Of a DNA stretch of 8,317 bases, positions 5,990 through 8,317 are shown piece after piece. The position numbers and the translations under genes are program-made. Under the pieces are notes generated by a model. The model worked only from the letters and a program-made list of their open reading frames with translations. It searched no databases and was not told the origin of the DNA. Source of the stretch: Achromobacter sp. (GTDB lineage: Bacteria; Pseudomonadota; Gammaproteobacteria; Burkholderiales; Burkholderiaceae_B); contig DMTA01000023.1 of the NCBI GenBank assembly GCA_003454835.1, forward strand, positions 1 to 8,317. Reading direction: 5' to 3'. Position 1 is the stretch's first letter. Each line of letters begins with the position of its first letter.

Positions 5990-5994
5990 GGAAT

Positions 5995-6020
5995 CCCGGT
6001 ATGTACGCGCGCGCTACGGG
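5995..6020 (-). promoter_or_regulatory. Hairpin that could mask the SulP ribosome-binding site
   Basis: In plus-strand terms, CCCGGTA (5995-6001) can pair with TACGGG (6015-6020), with one bulged G. The 13-base loop contains alternating CGCGCGCG. On the transcript, one arm includes the GGG of the permease Shine-Dalgarno GGGA (5997-5994). It would lie between the MerR stop (6040) and the permease start, so translation of the two could be coupled. This is structural inference only. Confidence 0.3.
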
Positions 6021-6039
6021 TTGAGGGCTTGCCCGCGCA

Positions 6040-6426
6040 TCATTGCGGGGAAGGGGGGGCGGTATCTTCCAGCATCTCGCGCAGCCGGGCGCGGCGGCGC
6101 TCGAGGTCCGCGATCTGGCGCTCGACGGACGCCAACCGCCGGCGCTGCACCTCGGATGTCTCCGGGCAGGCCGCCGCGCCTTCGATCAGCCGCATGCAAT
6201 CAGGAAACCCGCGAATTTCGGCCAACGTGAAGCCGGAAGCGATCAGGCGCTGGATCTGCCGGACCTGCGTGATGGCGGCGGCGGGAAAGGTGCGATACCC
6301 GTTGTCAGCCCGGGCCGATGCCAAAAGACCGTGGTCGTCGTAGTGCCGCAGCGAACGCAGGCTTGCGCCGGTTTTGCGGGCAAGCTCACCGATCGACATG
6401 CGTGTTTGAGGCGCGGGCGTTTTCAT
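6040..6426 (-). CDS. Small MerR-family transcriptional regulator
   Basis: A 128-residue dimeric regulator. The MerR winged helix-turn-helix spans about 10-80, with MSIGELARKTGASLRSLRHY, DHGLLASARADNGYRTF and the second wing around VRQIQRLIASGFTLAEIRGF. A long dimerisation helix follows at 90-120 (VQRRRLASVERQIADLERRR). Two cysteines, C77 and C87, flank the hinge (FPDCMRL and AAACPE). This Cys pair recurs in a large subgroup of short MerR proteins and is not the CueR/ZntR-type C-terminal metal loop, so I do not call it a metal sensor. The ATG at 6426 is preferred, though neither it nor Met10 (6399) has a good Shine-Dalgarno. It is divergent from the alpha/beta hydrolase over 90 bases that contain a MerR-type promoter, and it leads the permease and HD genes. 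Control of the hydrolase, and possibly of its own operon, is the simplest reading. Confidence 0.9.
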   Translation of the reverse strand: MKTPAPQTRMSIGELARKTGASLRSLRHYDDHGLLASARADNGYRTFPAAAITQVRQIQRLIASGFTLAEIRGFPDCMRLIEGAAACPETSEVQRRRLASVERQIADLERRRARLREMLEDTAPPSPQ

Positions 6427-6451
6427 GCGGGAAAGCGTAGCAGATTAGCGC

Positions 6452-6482
6452 TTGACCATGACATCGGTGTGAGGGTTGAAAC
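6452..6482 (+). promoter_or_regulatory. MerR-type promoter and operator for the alpha/beta hydrolase gene
   Basis: The -35 box TTGACC (6452-6457) is followed by a 19-base spacer and a poor -10, TGAAAC (6477-6482). An overlong spacer of 19-20 bases is the hallmark of promoters that MerR proteins twist into an active form. An imperfect dyad overlaps the -35 and fills the spacer: ACCATGACA (6455-6463) and TGTGAGGGT (6468-6476), complementary at seven of nine positions around TCGG. Transcription would start near 6489, giving a leader of about 28 bases to the hydrolase ATG at 6517. The overlapping site could also repress merR, which reads the other way. Confidence 0.6.
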
Positions 6483-6516
6483 TGGCGCTCCCTCCAATCC
6501 TCCGGATGCAACGTCC

Positions 6517-7416
6517 ATGCAACGCAGAATCTTTTTCCGCCACGTCGCGGCGGCAGCCTTGTTCGTCGTGGCCGCCGCTGCCGCTCACGCGCAGCCAAAG
6601 CAGTACACCGTCACGGCGCCCGATGGCGTGACGCTCGCCGTCCAGGAAGCCGGCAATGCCGATGGCCCGCCGGTCGTCTTCGTGCACGGGCTGCTGGGCA
6701 GCCACCTCAATTGGGAGGTACAGCTTGGCAGCCCGGCGCTGCAACGATACCGACTGATCACCTATGACCTGCGGGGTCACGGCCTGTCGGGCAAGCCGGC
6801 GGACGCGGCGGCGTATACCCACGGGCGGCGCTGGGCGGACGATCTGGCCGCGGTGATCAAGGCGGCCGGCGCGCGCGATCCCGTCGTCGTCGGCTGGTCG
6901 CTGGGGGCTGCCGTGACGACCAACTTCCTGGCCGCTTACGGCGATGCGCAGATTGCGGGGGCCGTCTATGTGGGGGGCGTGATCGAGCTGGACGCCAGGC
7001 AGATCGCGCCGCATCCCGCGCTATACCAAGACATGGTGTCGTCTGACCTGAAAACCCACCTGGACGCGGAACGTGAATTCATCGGCCTGTGCTTTGCGCA
7101 ACCGCCCGATGGCGTCACGTTCCAACGGCTTCTGGCCAATGCCGCCATGGCTTCCTTCGACATGCAGGCGGCTGTGCATTCGATGACGGTCGAGGCGGCG
7201 CGCGGCCTTGGCTCGGCGCGCAAACCTTTGCTGTTGATCTACGGTGCGAAGGATGCACTGGTTCAGCCCGCGCCGTCCATCGAGCGGGCGAGGCAACTGA
7301 ACCCGAACGTGCGCAGCAAGGTTTATGCGGCATCGGGGCACGCGCCATTCATGGAAGAGGCGGACAGGTTCAACCAGGATCTGGCTACGTTTGTTGACAG
7401 CGTCGTGACACGCTGA
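6517..7416 (+). CDS. Secreted (periplasmic) alpha/beta hydrolase
   Basis: A 299-residue alpha/beta-fold hydrolase with a signal peptide. The basic start MQRRIFFRH and hydrophobic AAAALFVVAAAAA are followed by AHA-Q, giving a likely Sec cleavage after Ala25. The fold landmarks are in order: oxyanion HG at 57-58 (VFVHGLLGS), YDLRGHGLS (83-91), nucleophile elbow GWSLG with Ser128, acid Asp246 in YGAKDAL, and His275 in SGHAPF. The triad is complete, so it should be active as an esterase-, lipase- or haloperoxidase-like enzyme; the substrate is unknown. The start at 6517 was chosen because the open frame upstream is only antisense to MerR and the signal peptide begins here. The ribosome site is weak (GGAT nine bases upstream). 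It is divergent from MerR and downstream of a MerR-type promoter, so it is probably induced by whatever MerR senses. Periplasmic placement is unusual, since many MerR-linked hydrolases are cytoplasmic. Confidence 0.88.
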   Translation: MQRRIFFRHVAAAALFVVAAAAAHAQPKQYTVTAPDGVTLAVQEAGNADGPPVVFVHGLLGSHLNWEVQLGSPALQRYRLITYDLRGHGLSGKPADAAAYTHGRRWADDLAAVIKAAGARDPVVVGWSLGAAVTTNFLAAYGDAQIAGAVYVGGVIELDARQIAPHPALYQDMVSSDLKTHLDAEREFIGLCFAQPPDGVTFQRLLANAAMASFDMQAAVHSMTVEAARGLGSARKPLLLIYGAKDALVQPAPSIERARQLNPNVRSKVYAASGHAPFMEEADRFNQDLATFVDSVVTR

Positions 7417-7446
7417 CGGGTCGGATCGCCCAGGGGCCGGCTGCGT

Positions 7447-7464
7447 GCGCACCAGGCGCTTTTT
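7447..7464 (+). terminator. Weak intrinsic terminator candidate after the alpha/beta hydrolase
   Basis: GCGC (7447-7450) pairs with GCGC (7456-7459) around ACCAG, followed directly by five T residues (7460-7464). The position, 31 bases after the hydrolase stop, is right. The four-base stem is short for an intrinsic terminator, so efficiency is doubtful and some readthrough into the AraC gene is possible. Confidence 0.35.
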
Positions 7465-7476
7465 GCCAAAAGTTGC

Positions 7477-7506
7477 TTGTTGCGAAGCAGCATCGCCTGC
7501 TATCTT
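7477..7506 (+). promoter_or_regulatory. Possible promoter for the second AraC-type gene
   Basis: TTGTTG (7477-7482), an 18-base spacer and TATCTT (7501-7506) form a weak sigma-70-like pair about 40 bases before the ATG at 7546. The small dyad TGCTT/AAGCA (7474-7478 and 7485-7489) overlaps the -35. The match to consensus is modest, and the call rests mainly on position between a possible terminator and the gene. Confidence 0.28.
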
Positions 7507-7545
7507 CGACCTCGAAATGCGTTTGCCCCGATTTGGACCGCTTCA

Positions 7546-8317
7546 ATGCCCGCCTCCCAGCTTCTGATTCCCGAACCCACGCCCGCGCGGTCCACCGACA
7601 CGCTGGGCTGCTCGGCCAGCAAGCTGGCCCTGAACCAGGAGTTCCACGGAGGCGGACTGACGTTCTACCGCAAGCGCACTGAAACCGCTCAATTCGGCAG
7701 CGTGGAAACGCCAGCGTCGGATCGCGGGTTTCTGGTGGGCGTGGCGCTGCGTGGCGGCCATCGCCGCCGCATCCTGCAGGGCAATCACGCGTCGACTCAT
7801 GACTTCGATGCGGGCTCGATCTACATCCGTGACTTCACCGACGATTACCGGGCCGACCTGCAAGGCGGGTTCGATTTCCTGCTGGTCGAGATGTCTCGCG
7901 CGTTCATTGAACGCATCAACGATGAAAAGGGCGGCGCGCGTGTCAGCAGTCTGCTGCCTCGCAATGGGCAGCCCGATCCGGTGCTGGGCCATCTGTCGCA
8001 GGTGCTGGCGGGCGTCGTGGCAGACCCCTCGCAGACGAGCGGCCTCTTCGTCGATCATTTGAGTCTGGCCCTTGGCACACACCTGCTGACGCAATACGGG
8101 GCCGGAGCGACCAGCGGCTGGGCGGATTCGGGCGGAACCCGTGTGCTGTCCCGCAAACTGGAGGCGCGGGCCAAGGACATGCTGCTGGCGTCGCTGCGCG
8201 AGGACGCCTCCATTGCGGACATCGCCGAGGCCTGCAATCTTTCCCGCAGTTACTTCATCAAGGCGTTCCGTCAGACGGTGGGCACTACGCCGCACCGGTG
8301 GCTGCTGGAGCAGCGGG
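7546..8317 (+). CDS. AraC-family transcriptional regulator, 3' end cut by window edge
   Basis: The open frame runs from the ATG at 7546 to the right edge without a stop, giving 257 residues. The C-terminal part is clearly AraC/XylS: residues 200-243 hold the linker helix and the first helix-turn-helix (ASIADIAEACNLSRSYFIKA), followed by FRQTVGTTPHRWLLEQR (241-257). This places the first of the two HTH units before the edge; the second, with roughly 40-50 residues, must lie beyond it. Residues 1-190 form an N-terminal sensor or dimerisation domain with beta-rich character (FLVGVALRGGHRRRILQGN, DAGSIYIRDFTDDYRADL, FDFLLVEMSRAFIERI). I do not recognise its ligand. The start is supported by GGA eight bases upstream, and no earlier in-frame ATG is close. 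It follows the hydrolase on the same strand by 129 bases. Its target is not visible, and may be downstream of the window or divergent elsewhere. Confidence 0.88.
   Translation, partial: MPASQLLIPEPTPARSTDTLGCSASKLALNQEFHGGGLTFYRKRTETAQFGSVETPASDRGFLVGVALRGGHRRRILQGNHASTHDFDAGSIYIRDFTDDYRADLQGGFDFLLVEMSRAFIERINDEKGGARVSSLLPRNGQPDPVLGHLSQVLAGVVADPSQTSGLFVDHLSLALGTHLLTQYGAGATSGWADSGGTRVLSRKLEARAKDMLLASLREDASIADIAEACNLSRSYFIKAFRQTVGTTPHRWLLEQR

Noticed and set aside
4646..6343. Plus-strand open frame of 565 codons opposite the SulP permease and MerR genes
   Set aside because: The translation is Gln/His/Asp/Arg-rich, low in hydrophobics and domainless, typical of antisense to a membrane-protein gene.
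6043..6516. Upstream extension of the hydrolase reading frame
   Set aside because: It would overlap MerR antisense for most of its length and bury the signal peptide inside the protein. The ATG at 6517 gives a proper export signal.
7543..8295. Minus-strand open frame of 250 codons opposite the second AraC gene
   Set aside because: It is antisense to a clear AraC domain, and the product is Arg/Gln/His-rich with no domain.
1..8317. Mobile element, CRISPR array, tRNA/rRNA, toxin-antitoxin or phage defence genes
   Set aside because: I looked on both strands for transposase or integrase motifs, regularly spaced repeats, conserved RNA segments and small paired toxin genes, and saw none.

Overview
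This is a GC-rich window of ordinary-looking bacterial chromosome. Codon usage strongly favours G or C at third positions. The gene set (LysR beside an NmrA-type reductase, two AraC-type regulators, a SulP permease, small MerR and LysR regulators, a periplasmic hydrolase) fits a betaproteobacterium such as Achromobacter or Bordetella (Alcaligenaceae). That placement is inferred from style and gene content, not from a marker gene. No rRNA, tRNA, transposase, phage gene, CRISPR array or plasmid gene is visible.

Layout. Positions 1-68 (minus) hold the first 22 codons of an exported protein whose gene runs off the left edge; it has a strong Shine-Dalgarno and a TTGACA-type promoter at 150-178. 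Next is an NmrA-like NAD(P)-binding oxidoreductase (239-1171, minus), divergent from a LysR regulator (1345-2244, plus). A 22-bp dyad in their shared promoter region is a plausible operator. A very short AraC-type protein made almost only of the DNA-binding domain (2413-2850, minus) converges on LysR. It diverges from a lipoprotein with a MotB/OmpA-type peptidoglycan-binding domain (3001-3552, plus), whose leader contains a nested stem-loop. The lipoprotein stop shares the bases CTAG with the stop of an opposing HD-domain phosphohydrolase (3549-4178, minus).

The HD gene is the last of three minus-strand genes: MerR regulator (6040-6426), SulP/SLC26 anion permease with STAS domain (4241-5989), HD hydrolase. 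The gaps of 50 and 62 bases would allow co-transcription. Divergent from MerR is a secreted alpha/beta hydrolase (6517-7416, plus). The 90-base gap between them holds a MerR-type promoter: a TTGACC -35 followed by a long 19-base spacer filled by an imperfect dyad. The window ends inside a second AraC regulator (7546 onward, plus), cut in its DNA-binding domain.

How the genes work together. The likely units are LysR controlling the reductase, and MerR controlling the hydrolase and perhaps its own operon with the permease. Four transcription regulators in 8.3 kb suggest a patchwork of small, separately controlled accessory functions rather than one integrated pathway. I do not see convincing evidence of a new multi-gene system. 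The most rewarding details are regulatory: the MerR promoter, the dyads, the leader stem-loop and the sensorless AraC protein.
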